A stretch of 64,000 bases of DNA from Dehalococcoidia bacterium (GTDB taxonomy: Bacteria; Chloroflexota; Dehalococcoidia; Tepidiformales; Tepidiformaceae): positions 186,001 to 250,000 of the forward strand of contig JADLBC010000008.1 in the NCBI GenBank assembly GCA_020847985.1, in the 5' to 3' direction. This document shows, piece by piece, positions 1 to 9,283 of the stretch. The notes under the pieces are model-generated. The model had not been told where the DNA came from and searched no databases. It saw only the letters and a program-made list of their open reading frames with translations. The stretch's first letter is position 1. Every line of letters starts with the position of its first letter. The position numbers were made by a program, and so were the translations under genes.

Positions 1-3000
1 TGCCAGCCCGCGAGGAAGCGCGCGAACGCCGCCGGCGGCACCGGCTCCACCTCCTTGCGCAGCTTCGCCAGCGAACGCCGCCGCAACCCGCGCAGGACCT
101 CCGGGTCGCACCATTCGCGTTCGTTCCCACCGGGCCGGAAGTCGCCGTGGAGCAGCGTCCCCGCCGCCACCATCCCCTCCAACGCGGACCGCACCAGCGA
201 TTCCGGCAGCGCCCAGCGGCTCGCCGGCGCGGCTGCCACGAACGGTGAGTGCGTCCGTGCGTACCGCGCCAGCAATCCCTCAAGCGGCCGTTCGGTGCGC
301 TTCAGGAATGCCTCGGGCACGCCCAATGGTGTCGCCACGCCCAGCGCGTCCCGGTAGCGGCCCGCGTCCTCGATAGGGATCCACCGTTCCTCCCCGGCGA
401 TGCGCACCCGGCAGGCGCGGTGGCTCGCCTCAAGCAGCGCCAGCCACTCCCGCGCGCGTTCGGGCTCGCGGCTCCGCGCCGCTACCTCGTCCGCACCCAG
501 GTCGCCGATGCGCCGGAGGAGGTCCTGCAACTGGTCCTCGTTGCGAACCTTCCGCTGCCCCGTCAGCGCCTGCAGCTCCAGCTCCAGGTCCGTGACCGCG
601 CCCGGGTCCAACAGTTCCCGCAGTTCGTCCTCGCCGAGCAGGTCGCGCAGCAGGTTCCGGTCGAGCGTCAGCGCCTGTGCGCGCCGTTCGGCCAGCGGCG
701 CGTCCCCTTCGTACATGTATGCCGCGACATAATCGAACAGCAGCCCGCGCGCGAACGGCGATGCTTCCTGCAACTCGACCGAGTGCACCCGCACCTGCCG
801 CGCCCGCACCTGCGCGAGCACCTCCACCAGGCCGGGCAGGTCGAACACATCGCGCAGGCACTCGCGGTACGTCTCCAGGATGATCGGGAACGAACCGTAC
901 CGCGCCGCCACCGCCATCAGGCTCGCCGAACGCTGACGCTGCAGCCATAGCGGCATCCGCGCGCCCGGCCGCCTCCGCGGCAAGAGCAGCGCCCTGCCCG
1001 CGTTTTCCCGGAAGTGCGCCGCGAACAACGCCGTATCAGCCAGCCGCCCGATGATCAGCTCCTCGACCTCCTCCGGCGTGGGGAACAGGAGGTCGTCCCC
1101 CGGCGGCTCATCGCCCCCCGCGAACCGGATCGCGATGCCGTCGTCGCTCCAGAGCGTCTGCACATCGAACCCCGTTCGTTCCACCAGCACCGACTCGATC
1201 GCCTGCGCCCACGGCGCGTGTATCCGCCCACCGAACGGCGTCAGGATGACCGTGCGCCAGTCCCCCAGTTCGTCCCGGTACCGTTCGACGACGATCGTGC
1301 GGTCGGTCGGCAGCGCTCCCGCAGCTTCCTTTTCCTCGGCCACGTAATCGATCAGGTTCTTCGCCGCGAGCGCATCGAGCGCGTGCTCATCCGCCAGCAT
1401 CCTCGCCGCCGCCGCATCGTCCCGCATGCCGTCGAGCTTCCGCGTGAACTCGCCGATCGCCCGCCCGAATTCGAGTGGCCGCCCAACGCCGTCACCCTTC
1501 CAGAACGGCATCTTCCCCGGTTCGCCGGGCGCCGGCGAGACAATCACCTGGTCCCGCGTGATCTGCTCGATGCGCCACGTCGTCGCCCCGAGCAGGAACG
1601 TCTCCCCGGGGCGGCTCTCGTAGACCATCTCCTCGTCCAGCTCGCCCACGCGGGGGCCGCCTTCGCCGAGGAACACGCCGTAGAGCCCACGGTCCGGGAT
1701 GGTCCCCGCGTTCACGACCGCGATCGTGCGGGCATCCCGCCGCGACGACAGCACGTTCGTCGTCCGGTCCCAGAGGATGCGCGGGCGCAAGTCCGCGAAC
1801 TCATCCGACGGGTACTGCCCCGCGAGCATCCCGAGCACGCTCTCCAGCACGTCGCGGCTCAGGTCGGCGAAGGTGTACGTCCGCCGTACGACCTTCTCCA
1901 GTTCCTCCACTGTCCAGTCGTCGGCCGCGCACATCGCCACGATCTGCTGCGCGAGCACGTCCAGCGGGTTCTTCGGCACCTCCGTGCGTTCGATGAGCCC
2001 CTTGCGCATCCGCTCCACGAGCACGGCGCACTCCAGCAGGTCGCCCCGGAACTTCGGGAAGAATCGACCGATGCTCGGCGCATCCACCTGGTGCCCGGCG
2101 CGCCCCACCCGCTGCAGCCCGCGCGCCACCGACTTCGGCGATTCGACCTGGATGACGAGGTCTACCGCGCCCATGTCGATGCCCAGTTCGAGCGAACTCG
2201 TGCACACCAGCCCGGGCAGCATCCCCGCCTTCAGCCGCTCCTCGATATCGAGCCGCTGCTCCCGCGAGACCGAGCCGTGGTGCGCTCGCAGCAGCTCCTC
2301 GCCCGCCATCTCGTTCAGCCGTGCCGCGAGCCGTTCCGCCAGCCGCCGGTTGTTCACGAAGATCAGCGTCGAATTGTGCGCCTTCACCAGCTCCAGCAGC
2401 CTCGGGTAGATCGCCGGCCACGCCGAGGTTCGCGCCTCGATGTCGCGCCCGTCCGCCGTCGCCGCGTGCTGGATGGGGTTGTCGTACGGCCGCGACATGT
2501 CCTCCAGCGGCACGATCACCTGCAGATCGAGGTCCTTGCGCGTGCCCGCGTCCGCGATGCGCACCGTGCGGTCGCCGCCGAGGTAGCGAGCCACCTCCTC
2601 CAGCGGCCGCTGCGTCGCTGAAAGCCCGATGCGCTGCGGCGCCCGCTCCGTGATCGCCTCCAGCCGTTCGAGCGAAAGCGCCAGGTGCGCGCCCCGCTTC
2701 GTCGCCGCCATCGTGTGGATCTCATCCACGATGACCGTGTGCACCGTGCGCAGCACCTCGCGCGAACGCGACGTCAGCATCAGGTAGAGCGATTCCGGAG
2801 TCGTGATCAGGATGTCCGGCGGGTCCCGGCGGATGTCCTCCCGCTCGCGTGCCGGCGTATCCCCCGTGCGCGTTGCCACCGCGATATCCGGCGGCGCCAA
2901 TCCTTCGCGAATGGCCGCCACGTGCAGCCCCGCAAGCGGCGCCCGCAGGTTCCGTTCGACGTCGTACGAAAGCGCCTTCAACGGCGAGACGTAGAGCACG

Positions 3001-3278
3001 CTCACGCCCCGGCGCTTCTCCTTCCCGCCGCGCCGCTTCGCCGGGACGAACGTCTCGTCGTGGCTTCGCGTCGCCAGCCGGTCCAGGCACCAGAGGAACG
3101 CCGCCAGCGTCTTCCCCGAGCCGGTCGGCGCGCACAGCAACGTATGCGCGCCCGACGCGATCGCATCCCACCCCAGCTCCTGCGCCTGCGTCGGCCCCGC
3201 GAAGGCATCCCGGAACCATGCCCGCGCCACCGGCGAAAAACGCTCCAGCGCGGATTCCGAACCCAACGCGGCACTCAC
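1..3278 (-). CDS. lhr: Lhr-type ATP-dependent DNA helicase (C-terminus beyond window)
   Basis: Superfamily 2 3'-5' helicase of the large helicase-related family, acting on nucleic acid, probably in DNA repair. About 1092 residues are visible and the frame is still open at base 1, so the end of the C-terminal domain lies outside. Motifs in order: Walker A APTGSGKT near residues 50-57, VSPLKAL, TRTGDT, TTPESLYLML, VDEIHTM near 182 and GLSAT near 218, then QRVGRAGH near 390. The C-terminal Lhr core follows, with WRIEQIT, HGDFRPGG and EWCDPEVLR near the edge. The start is GTG at 3278; there is no Shine-Dalgarno sequence, but a CACAAT hexamer lies six bases upstream. The gene diverges from nothing: pepN lies upstream on the same strand behind a hairpin. 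Family identity is very secure; the exact substrate is not readable. Confidence 0.95.
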   Translation of the reverse strand, partial: MSAALGSESALERFSPVARAWFRDAFAGPTQAQELGWDAIASGAHTLLCAPTGSGKTLAAFLWCLDRLATRSHDETFVPAKRRGGKEKRRGVSVLYVSPLKALSYDVERNLRAPLAGLHVAAIREGLAPPDIAVATRTGDTPAREREDIRRDPPDILITTPESLYLMLTSRSREVLRTVHTVIVDEIHTMAATKRGAHLALSLERLEAITERAPQRIGLSATQRPLEEVARYLGGDRTVRIADAGTRKDLDLQVIVPLEDMSRPYDNPIQHAATADGRDIEARTSAWPAIYPRLLELVKAHNSTLIFVNNRRLAERLAARLNEMAGEELLRAHHGSVSREQRLDIEERLKAGMLPGLVCTSSLELGIDMGAVDLVIQVESPKSVARGLQRVGRAGHQVDAPSIGRFFPKFRGDLLECAVLVERMRKGLIERTEVPKNPLDVLAQQIVAMCAADDWTVEELEKVVRRTYTFADLSRDVLESVLGMLAGQYPSDEFADLRPRILWDRTTNVLSSRRDARTIAVVNAGTIPDRGLYGVFLGEGGPRVGELDEEMVYESRPGETFLLGATTWRIEQITRDQVIVSPAPGEPGKMPFWKGDGVGRPLEFGRAIGEFTRKLDGMRDDAAAARMLADEHALDALAAKNLIDYVAEEKEAAGALPTDRTIVVERYRDELGDWRTVILTPFGGRIHAPWAQAIESVLVERTGFDVQTLWSDDGIAIRFAGGDEPPGDDLLFPTPEEVEELIIGRLADTALFAAHFRENAGRALLLPRRRPGARMPLWLQRQRSASLMAVAARYGSFPIILETYRECLRDVFDLPGLVEVLAQVRARQVRVHSVELQEASPFARGLLFDYVAAYMYEGDAPLAERRAQALTLDRNLLRDLLGEDELRELLDPGAVTDLELELQALTGQRKVRNEDQLQDLLRRIGDLGADEVAARSREPERAREWLALLEASHRACRVRIAGEERWIPIEDAGRYRDALGVATPLGVPEAFLKRTERPLEGLLARYARTHSPFVAAAPASRWALPESLVRSALEGMVAAGTLLHGDFRPGGNEREWCDPEVLRGLRRRSLAKLRKEVEPVPPAAFARFLAGW

Positions 3279-3284
3279 CCGGCT

Positions 3285-3290
3285 ATTGTG
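3285..3290 (-). promoter_or_regulatory. -10-like hexamer, leaderless start of lhr
   Basis: On the minus strand CACAAT is followed by six bases (AGCCGG) and then the GTG start. No ribosome binding site is present. The arrangement predicts transcription beginning at or next to the start codon. No good -35 box is visible. Confidence 0.4.
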
Positions 3291-3334
3291 CCAGAAGGCC
3301 CGGCGGGCGAACACACGTTCGAATGATCCGGCCC

Positions 3335-3365
3335 GAGGCTCCTGACCGCCGCCGTCAGGAGCCTC
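3335..3365 (-). terminator. Hairpin downstream of pepN
   Basis: A perfect 12-bp inverted repeat, GAGGCTCCTGAC (3335-3346) and GTCAGGAGCCTC (3354-3365), with a 7-nt loop, starts ten bases after the pepN stop. There is no T-run, so it may be a weak or Rho-assisted terminator that separates pepN from lhr. Confidence 0.6.
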
Positions 3366-3374
3366 GCCGCCCCG

Positions 3375-5921
3375 TCAGGATTCCGCGAACCGCCGGCACC
3401 GCAGCGCCCGCGCCAGCTCGTCGTTCGCTTCTTTCACGAGCCGCGTGAGCAGCGGCGAATTGGCCCCGTGCTCGGCCATCAGCCGCTCCGCGCGTGCCAT
3501 CGTTTCCTCGTCCACCCGGTAACGCGGGAAAAGCGTGAGGAAGTACGCCTCCGCGAACGCCATCTCGTCGCGCGTGAACGCCCCCGGCGCGTCCGCGAAG
3601 AAACGGTCGTAGTAGGGCGCGAGCAACTCCCGCTGGTGTACCCAGTTGAACCCACCCATCGCCGCGCGCGTCAGGTGGAACGAACCGTACCCCTCGCCGA
3701 GGAACCGGCCCCACGCTTCCGCCTTCGCCGCCGCATCCGGCCGCGATGTCTCCGCCGCCAGCTTCGCCCGCGAACCGCGGTCCGAAGGGTCGCGTTCCAC
3801 CTCCGCCGCGAGCCGTGCGTCCGCACCCGCCAGCCCGTGCGCCACGAACTTCGTCGCGAGGCTCCAGCGCATGTCCTGGTCGACGTTCAGGCCCGCGACG
3901 GTCCGTTCACCGTCCGCGAGCGAGGCCACGAATCGCAGGTCCGACTCCGATTCGGCCGCCCCGAAGAGCGCCCGCGCCCAGATGATCTGCGCATCTCCGG
4001 ACGCGGCCTGGAGCCCGGTCCAGGCTGTTTCGAAGAGCCGGTGCGCCTGCTCCGGCCGCCACGCGTCCGGCAGCAGCCGCGTCAACGCCAGCGACGCCTG
4101 CCCGAGCACCGACTCCACGACCGTGATGTCCGGCTCGCGCACGACCTTCGTGTTCACCAGCTCCAGGAAGTCCTGCGCCTTCAGCTGCGCGTCCCGCGTC
4201 ATGTTCCAGAGCGACGACCACAGCAGCTGCCGCAGGAGGGTGTCCTCCACGCGGTCGATGTTTTCCTTCGCCCACGCCACCGAATCGGCGTCCATCGCCA
4301 CCTTCGCGTAGGCATGGTCGCCGTAGTTCGGGAACACGAGCGACGGCCGCGGCTTGCCTTCCGCCTCGGCGATGACCGCCTCCGCCGTCGCTATCCGCGC
4401 CGGGATGGCCGTGATCTCCATCTGCCCGCCTTCATCGCGGAGGAGGCCAATTTCCAGGGTGTGCGGCCGGATCGTCGGGTATTCGTCCAGCGCCGTCTGC
4501 GCGAGCGTCATGCTCGTCACCCGGTCGCCGTCCGCCTCCCATTGCACTGAAAGCGTGTTCAGCGAAGGCGTCTCCAGCCACAGCCGCGACCACTCCGAAA
4601 GCGCCTGCCCGCTCCCCGCCTCCAGCGACTGCATGAACTGCGCCAGCGTCGCGTTGCCGTAGGCGTGCGTGCGGAAGTAGTGCCGCATCCCCTCGCGGAA
4701 CCCCTCCATCCCGATCGCCGCCACCAGCTGCTTCAGCACCGAGGCGCCCTTGCCGTAGGTGATGCCATCGAAGTTGAGGAACGTCTCCTCGGTGTCGTTC
4801 ACCACGCCCGCGATCGGGTGCGTCGTCACCAGCTGATCCTGCCGGTACGCCCAGTTCTTGATCGCCGTGCTGAAGTCCTGCCAGCCGTTCGTGAACCGCG
4901 TCGCGCCCGTCATCGAGAGGTACGACATAAACGTCGCGAAACTCTCGTTCAGCCAGAGGTCGTTCCACCAGCGCATCGTCACCAGGTCCCCGAACCACAT
5001 GTGCGCCATCTCGTGGAGGATCACTTCCGCACGCCGCCGGCGCTGGTTCTCCGTCGGCGGGTCGCGATACACCATCATCTCGTTGTGGGTCACACAGCCC
5101 ACGTTCTCCATCGCGCCCGCGTTGAACTCCGGCACGAAGAGCTGGTCGTACTTCCCGAACGGATACGGGAAATCGAAAAACTCCGCGTAGTAATCCAGCC
5201 CCTGCTTCGTGATCTCGAACACCTCCGCGGTGTCGAGATACTTCGCCATCGATTTCCGGCAGAACAGCCCCAGCGGGATGTCCCCGTGCTGGTCGCGAAA
5301 TGCCGCGTAGGGGCCCGCCACCAGCGCGAACAGGTACGTGCTGAACGGCTTCGTTGTCTCGAACGTCCACGTCGAACGGCCGCCGCCCGCGTCGCTTCGG
5401 CCCGTCTCGCGGCTGTTCGCCACCAGCTCCCAGTGCGAAGGCGCCGTCACCGTCAGCGAATACGACGCCTTGATGTCCGGCTGGTCGAACTGCGGGAACA
5501 GGCGGTGCGACTCATACGGCTCGAAGTTTGTATAGAGGTACTCCTCGCCGTCCTCCGGGTCCTTGAACTGATGGAAACCGTCGCCGCTGTGGTCGTACTC
5601 GTTCTCGTAGACGATGTGCAACTCGTTCGCGCCTTCGCGAAGCACCTCCGCCGGTATGGTCAGGCGGTACCCCGTCCAATCGGGGGAGGGGATGGCCTGC
5701 CCGTTCGCCTCAAGCCGTTCGATGCGCCTGCCCCGGTGGTCGAGGAACAGCGAACCGGTGCCCGCGAGGTCGAACGCGACCGTCACGTCGCCCCGGTACG
5801 TCTCGGCCCCCGGCGCGATGTCGAGCGCGATCCGGTAGCGCGTGTTCGATACCCGCGCCGCGCGCGCCTCCGCGTCCGCCTGGCTCAGCACATCCCGGTG
5901 ACCGCTTCCCGAAGCCTGCAT
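3375..5921 (-). CDS. pepN: Aminopeptidase N, M1 family
   Basis: Zinc metallo-aminopeptidase that removes N-terminal residues from peptides, probably in the cytoplasm since no signal peptide is seen. The protein has 848 residues, normal for the family. The exopeptidase motif GAMEN is at about 269-273 and the zinc site HEMAH at about 303-307, with the third ligand Glu in NESFA at about 326. An N-terminal beta-domain precedes them and a long helical ERAP1-like C-terminal domain follows. I chose ATG 5921 over an upstream start at 5960 because GAGGGGG sits four bases before it and the N-terminus (DVLSQADAEARAARV) fits the family. It is followed by a hairpin and then lhr. Confidence 0.95.
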   Translation of the reverse strand: MQASGSGHRDVLSQADAEARAARVSNTRYRIALDIAPGAETYRGDVTVAFDLAGTGSLFLDHRGRRIERLEANGQAIPSPDWTGYRLTIPAEVLREGANELHIVYENEYDHSGDGFHQFKDPEDGEEYLYTNFEPYESHRLFPQFDQPDIKASYSLTVTAPSHWELVANSRETGRSDAGGGRSTWTFETTKPFSTYLFALVAGPYAAFRDQHGDIPLGLFCRKSMAKYLDTAEVFEITKQGLDYYAEFFDFPYPFGKYDQLFVPEFNAGAMENVGCVTHNEMMVYRDPPTENQRRRRAEVILHEMAHMWFGDLVTMRWWNDLWLNESFATFMSYLSMTGATRFTNGWQDFSTAIKNWAYRQDQLVTTHPIAGVVNDTEETFLNFDGITYGKGASVLKQLVAAIGMEGFREGMRHYFRTHAYGNATLAQFMQSLEAGSGQALSEWSRLWLETPSLNTLSVQWEADGDRVTSMTLAQTALDEYPTIRPHTLEIGLLRDEGGQMEITAIPARIATAEAVIAEAEGKPRPSLVFPNYGDHAYAKVAMDADSVAWAKENIDRVEDTLLRQLLWSSLWNMTRDAQLKAQDFLELVNTKVVREPDITVVESVLGQASLALTRLLPDAWRPEQAHRLFETAWTGLQAASGDAQIIWARALFGAAESESDLRFVASLADGERTVAGLNVDQDMRWSLATKFVAHGLAGADARLAAEVERDPSDRGSRAKLAAETSRPDAAAKAEAWGRFLGEGYGSFHLTRAAMGGFNWVHQRELLAPYYDRFFADAPGAFTRDEMAFAEAYFLTLFPRYRVDEETMARAERLMAEHGANSPLLTRLVKEANDELARALRCRRFAES

Positions 5922-6063
5922 CGTGCCCCCTCGCGCATGCGCGCATCGTCGCTTTGCCACAAGGCTATCAGCGCGGGCACGAACGCCGCCACCCGGCGGC
6001 GCCGTTCACCCCCGGAGACCCACGTCGCGTGCGCTGGACACGGCACTCCTCCGGACGCCAAAC

Positions 6064-6093
6064 GGCGCCCCCGGCGGGTGTGCCGGGAGCGCC
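6064..6093 (-). terminator. Hairpin downstream of the AsnC-domain gene
   Basis: GGCGCCCCCGGC (6064-6075) pairs with GCCGGGAGCGCC (6082-6093), 12 bp with one G-T wobble and a 6-nt loop, about 30 bases past the stop of the gene at 6122. No T-run follows. Confidence 0.5.
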
Positions 6094-6121
6094 GAGTGCG
6101 ACCGGTAAGGGGGCGCGCCCG

Positions 6122-6364
6122 CTATCCCGCTTCCGGGAAGGTCACGCAGGTGGTCGTGCTTTCGATGCCATCAACCGCGCGGATGTGCCGCGAAATCACC
6201 GACGGCACGTCCGTGAGGTTCGGCACCTCCACCACTGCCACGATGTCGTACGGGCCCATCACCTGGTACACCTCGGCGATGCCGCTCACCGCACGGAGCT
6301 GCTCGAACACCGTAACGGTCTTCGCGGGGTCGACAACGATGAGGACGAAGGCCTTGACAGACAT
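6122..6364 (-). CDS. Stand-alone Lrp/AsnC ligand-binding (RAM) domain protein
   Basis: An 80-residue protein consisting only of the alpha/beta effector-binding domain of Lrp/AsnC regulators, with no helix-turn-helix. The sequence runs from MSVKAFVLIVV through GIAEVYQVMGPYDIVAVVEV to the terminal TCVTF, the usual order of strands in this fold. Such single-domain proteins usually form decamers that bind amino acids and may modulate full-length Lrp proteins; no partner is encoded nearby. ATG 6364 is preferred over an upstream in-frame start at 6400 because the family begins here and GGAG lies eight bases upstream. It sits alone between pepN and lepA. Confidence 0.8.
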   Translation of the reverse strand: MSVKAFVLIVVDPAKTVTVFEQLRAVSGIAEVYQVMGPYDIVAVVEVPNLTDVPSVISRHIRAVDGIESTTTCVTFPEAG

Positions 6365-6519
6365 GGGTGCAGCTCCGGTTCGAGGTTCAGCGTTCCCCAC
6401 ATGCGAATCGCTCGCGTGTGAGTGCCACCACCGTCACCCTACCACTACCGGGTTTCCGAAAGGTTTCGCCGCAGGGCCCCGCCCTCCCGGGCCATCCGGC
6501 CCCAGCTCGCCGGCCGCCG

Positions 6520-8346
6520 CTACTCCTCGCGCAGCTTGAGCACCGCCATGAACGCTTCCTGCGGGATCTCGACGTTGCCCACCCGCTTCATCTTCTTCTT
6601 GCCCTCGGCCTGCTTCTCCAGCAGCTTCCGCTTGCGCGTGATGTCGCCGCCGTAGCACTTCGCGAGCACGTTCTTGCGCATCGCCCGGATCGTCTCGCGT
6701 GAGATGATCCGTCCGCCGACCGCCGCCTGGATGGGCACGTCGAACATCTGCCTGGGGATCAGCTCCCGCAGCTTCGATACCAGCACCCGCCCCTCGCGCT
6801 GCGCGTTCGCCGTGTGCGTGATGAGCGAGAGCGCATCCACCGGCACGCTGTTCACGAGGACGTCCACCTTCACGAGTGCCGCCTCCCGGTATCCCGTCAG
6901 GTGGTAATCCAGCGACGCGTACCCGCTCGTCGAACCCTTCAGCTGGTCGTAGAAGTCCACGAGGATCTCGGCCATCGGCACGTCGTATTCGAGCATCACC
7001 CGCGCCTCGCCCGGCGAAAGCTCGCTCTCCGGCTCGAGATACTCCATGCGCAGGAACTGCCCGCGCCGCGTTGTCACCAGCTCCATCACCTGCCCGATGT
7101 AGCGGCTCGGCGTGATCACGTCGATCTTCGCCCAGGGCTCCTCGATCTTCTCGATGCGCGATGGGTCCGGCAGGTCCGCCGGGTTGTCGACCAGCACCAC
7201 CTCGCCGTTCGTCACTGTGACGTGGTATTCCACGCTCGGGGCCGTCGTCAGCAGGCTGAGGTTGTACTCGCGCTCCAGCCGCTCGCCCACGATCTCAAGA
7301 TGCAGCAGCCCAAGGAAGCCGCAGCGGAACCCGAAGCCCAGCGCCGCCGATGACTCCGGTTCGTACACGAGCGAGGCATCGTTCAGGCTCAGCTTCGCCA
7401 GCGCCTCGCGCAGCTCCTGGTACTGGTCCGAATCGGTCGGGTAGATGCCCGCGAACACCATCGGCTTCGCCTGCCGGTACCCGGGCAGCGGGTCCGCCGC
7501 CGGCTCGTCGAGGTAGGTAATCGTATCGCCCACGCGGCAATCCGCGACGTCCTTCAGGCCCGTCGCCACGTAGCCCACTTCGCCGCATTCCAGCGAAGGC
7601 AGCGCCTTCATCGCGGGCGTGAACACGCCGTACTCCAGCGGCTCGAACTGCGAACCGACCTGCATCAATGTCAGGCTTCGCCGCCCGCCCAGCCGCCCTT
7701 CGAACACGCGCACGTGCGCCATCACGCCCTTGAACGCGTCGTACTTCGAATCGAAGATCAGCGCCTTCAGCGGCTCGTCGGCCTTCCCCTTCGGTGGCGG
7801 GATGCGTTCCGCGATCGCGGCGAGGATCTCGGGCACGCCCGTGCCATCCTTCGCGCTCGCGTGAATCACCTCATCGCGGTCGAAGCCGATGACCCGCTCA
7901 AGCTCCGCCGCCACCCGTTCGGGTTCCGCGTGGGGCAGGTCGATCTTGTTCAGCACCGGGATGAGCTTCAGGTCCTGGTTCATGGCCAGGTAGACGTTCG
8001 CCAGCGTCTGCGCCTCGATCCCCTGCGAGGCATCGACCACGAGCAGCGCACCCTCGCACGCCGCCAGGCTCCGCGAAACCTCATAGGTGAAGTCCACGTG
8101 CCCGGGCGTGTCGATCAGGTTGAACTCGTACTCCACGCCGTCCGGGGCGTGATACGCGATGCGCGCCGCCGCCGCCTTGATCGTGATTCCCTTTTCCCGC
8201 TCCAGGTCCATCGAATCGAGCAGCTGCTCGGCCATCTCCCGCTTCGAGACGGTCCCCGTCGATTCCAGCAGCCGGTCCGCGAGCGTGGACTTGCCGTGAT
8301 CGATATGCGCGATGATGCAGAAGTTCCGGATGCGGCTCTGGTCCAC
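6520..8346 (-). CDS. lepA: Elongation factor 4 (ribosomal back-translocase LepA)
   Basis: A translational GTPase of 608 residues, full length. The G1 motif [14 protein letters not shown] is at the N-terminus, followed by the DTPGH G3 motif and [13 protein letters not shown] as G4. The EF-G-like domains III and V and the LepA-specific C-terminal domain ([19 protein letters not shown] near the end) are all present. It binds the ribosome and helps it through stalled or mis-translocated states, or during initiation. The GTG start at 8346 has no Shine-Dalgarno sequence, but TACACT stands exactly six bases upstream, so the mRNA is probably leaderless. The Nudix gene upstream on the same strand is 53 bases away and has its own similar signal. 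Confidence 0.97.
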   Translation of the reverse strand: MDQSRIRNFCIIAHIDHGKSTLADRLLESTGTVSKREMAEQLLDSMDLEREKGITIKAAAARIAYHAPDGVEYEFNLIDTPGHVDFTYEVSRSLAACEGALLVVDASQGIEAQTLANVYLAMNQDLKLIPVLNKIDLPHAEPERVAAELERVIGFDRDEVIHASAKDGTGVPEILAAIAERIPPPKGKADEPLKALIFDSKYDAFKGVMAHVRVFEGRLGGRRSLTLMQVGSQFEPLEYGVFTPAMKALPSLECGEVGYVATGLKDVADCRVGDTITYLDEPAADPLPGYRQAKPMVFAGIYPTDSDQYQELREALAKLSLNDASLVYEPESSAALGFGFRCGFLGLLHLEIVGERLEREYNLSLLTTAPSVEYHVTVTNGEVVLVDNPADLPDPSRIEKIEEPWAKIDVITPSRYIGQVMELVTTRRGQFLRMEYLEPESELSPGEARVMLEYDVPMAEILVDFYDQLKGSTSGYASLDYHLTGYREAALVKVDVLVNSVPVDALSLITHTANAQREGRVLVSKLRELIPRQMFDVPIQAAVGGRIISRETIRAMRKNVLAKCYGGDITRKRKLLEKQAEGKKKMKRVGNVEIPQEAFMAVLKLREE

Positions 8347-8352
8347 AATCCC

Positions 8353-8358
8353 AGTGTA
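8353..8358 (-). promoter_or_regulatory. -10 hexamer, leaderless start of lepA
   Basis: TACACT, then GGGATT, then the GTG start, read on the minus strand. A six-base gap places the transcription start at the start codon. No convincing -35 box is seen. Confidence 0.5.
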
Positions 8359-8399
8359 GGGGCCCCGCCAGTTATGGGTGGATCACAACCGGCCGGCGC

Positions 8400-9023
8400 C
8401 TAAAGCACCATCGGCTCGCGGCGCGTGAATTCGTAGAGCATCGCCGGGCGGTGCGCTCCCTGCTTCTCCGTCTCGCCCGTCTCCCGCACGATGCCGAGCC
8501 CCACCACCCGCCTCCGGAAGTTCCGCTTGTCGATCGCTTCCCCAAGGATGGCCTCGTAGACGCGCTGCATCTCCGTCAGTGTGAACCGCGCCGGCAGCAG
8601 GCTGTACACCACGTTCGTGTATTCGAGCTTGTTCCGCAGCCGCTCTTCCGCGTACGCGGTGATGCGCTCGTTGCCGAACGCGAGCGGTCCCAGCCGCCGG
8701 ACCGGGTGCCACGCCGGCCGCCACTCCAGGTCCGACCGCAACCGCGTGCGCGCCACGTCGACCAGCGCGAAGTACGTCACCACCAGGTCCGCGCGCCCGC
8801 CCTGGCTATCGAACGTGAACAGCTGCTCCAGGAACACGTCTGAGACGCCCGTCTCGTCCGCGAGCTTCCGCGAGGCCGCCTGGTCCAGCGACTCACCTTC
8901 GCGCAGGAGGCCGCCCGGCAGTGCCCACGCCCCCGCGCACGGCTCCGCCGCGCGTTCGATAAGCAGCACCGAAAGCTGCCCGCGCACCACGCCAAAGATG
9001 ACCAGGACAACAGCCGCGCCCAC
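8400..9023 (-). CDS. Nudix-domain protein, NrtR-like transcriptional regulator
   Basis: About 207 residues. The N-terminal half is a Nudix fold: ALPGGLLREGESLDQAASRKL is followed by ADETGV, a degenerate Nudix box. The second half resembles the winged-helix C-terminus of NrtR-type regulators (FTLTEMQRVYEAILGE, then KRNFRRRVVGLGIV). NrtR proteins sense ADP-ribose and control NAD genes; none are nearby, so the regulon is unknown. The open frame continues upstream through the tRNA, which cannot be coding. I chose GTG 9023 because it begins just before the first Nudix strand (GAAVVLVIFGVV) and a TACACT lies exactly six bases upstream. The frame and domains are secure; the start is moderately so. 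Confidence 0.8.
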   Translation of the reverse strand: MGAAVVLVIFGVVRGQLSVLLIERAAEPCAGAWALPGGLLREGESLDQAASRKLADETGVSDVFLEQLFTFDSQGGRADLVVTYFALVDVARTRLRSDLEWRPAWHPVRRLGPLAFGNERITAYAEERLRNKLEYTNVVYSLLPARFTLTEMQRVYEAILGEAIDKRNFRRRVVGLGIVRETGETEKQGAHRPAMLYEFTRREPMVL

Positions 9024-9029
9024 CCCACC

Positions 9030-9035
9030 AGTGTA
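9030..9035 (-). promoter_or_regulatory. -10 hexamer, leaderless start of the Nudix gene
   Basis: TACACT, then GGTGGG, then GTG on the minus strand, the same spacing as at lepA. It decides the start codon in a frame that is otherwise open further upstream. Confidence 0.45.
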
Positions 9036-9085
9036 AACGACAGCGGCGAACGTACCCGGCGCGCCCCGCTGCCCGCCCGCGCGAG

Positions 9086-9115
9086 ATGACCCAACCGCCG
9101 GCCCGGCTGTACACT
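9086..9115 (+). promoter_or_regulatory. Candidate sigma-70 promoter for tRNA-Ser
   Basis: ATGACC (9086-9091) and TACACT (9110-9115) are separated by 18 bases, each matching consensus at four of six positions. The predicted start near 9122 lies just before the mature tRNA 5' end. Confidence 0.4.
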
Positions 9116-9128
9116 GAAACTCCTGCGC

Positions 9129-9221
9129 GGAGAGGTCGCATAGTGGCCGAGTGCGGGCGCCTGCTAAGCGCTTACCGGCGGTTAACGTCGGTCGAGGGTT
9201 CGAATCCCTCCCTCTCCGCCA
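9129..9221 (+). tRNA. tRNA-Ser (anticodon GCT)
   Basis: The acceptor stem is GGAGAGG (9129-9135) with CCTCTCC (9211-9217), followed by G and an encoded CCA. The anticodon loop CTGCTAA gives GCT, which reads AGC/AGT. The long variable arm (ACCGGCG/CGTCGGT) is typical of serine tRNAs, and the T arm is GAGGG-TTCGAAT-CCCTC. All arms pair well. Confidence 0.97.
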
Positions 9222-9283
9222 GCGCATCGCCCACCCGGCCGGTCTCCCCGCCGCGCCCCTTTCCCACTTCCCGAGCCTTCGCC

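Noticed and set aside
430-2421. Long open frames on both strands inside lhr
   Set aside because: They are shadows of a high-GC coding frame; only the frame with helicase motifs is real, and it is open at the left edge.
9086-9283. Upstream extension of the miaB frame to 9086
   Set aside because: It passes through tRNA-Ser and lacks similarity; the family N-terminus begins at 9284.
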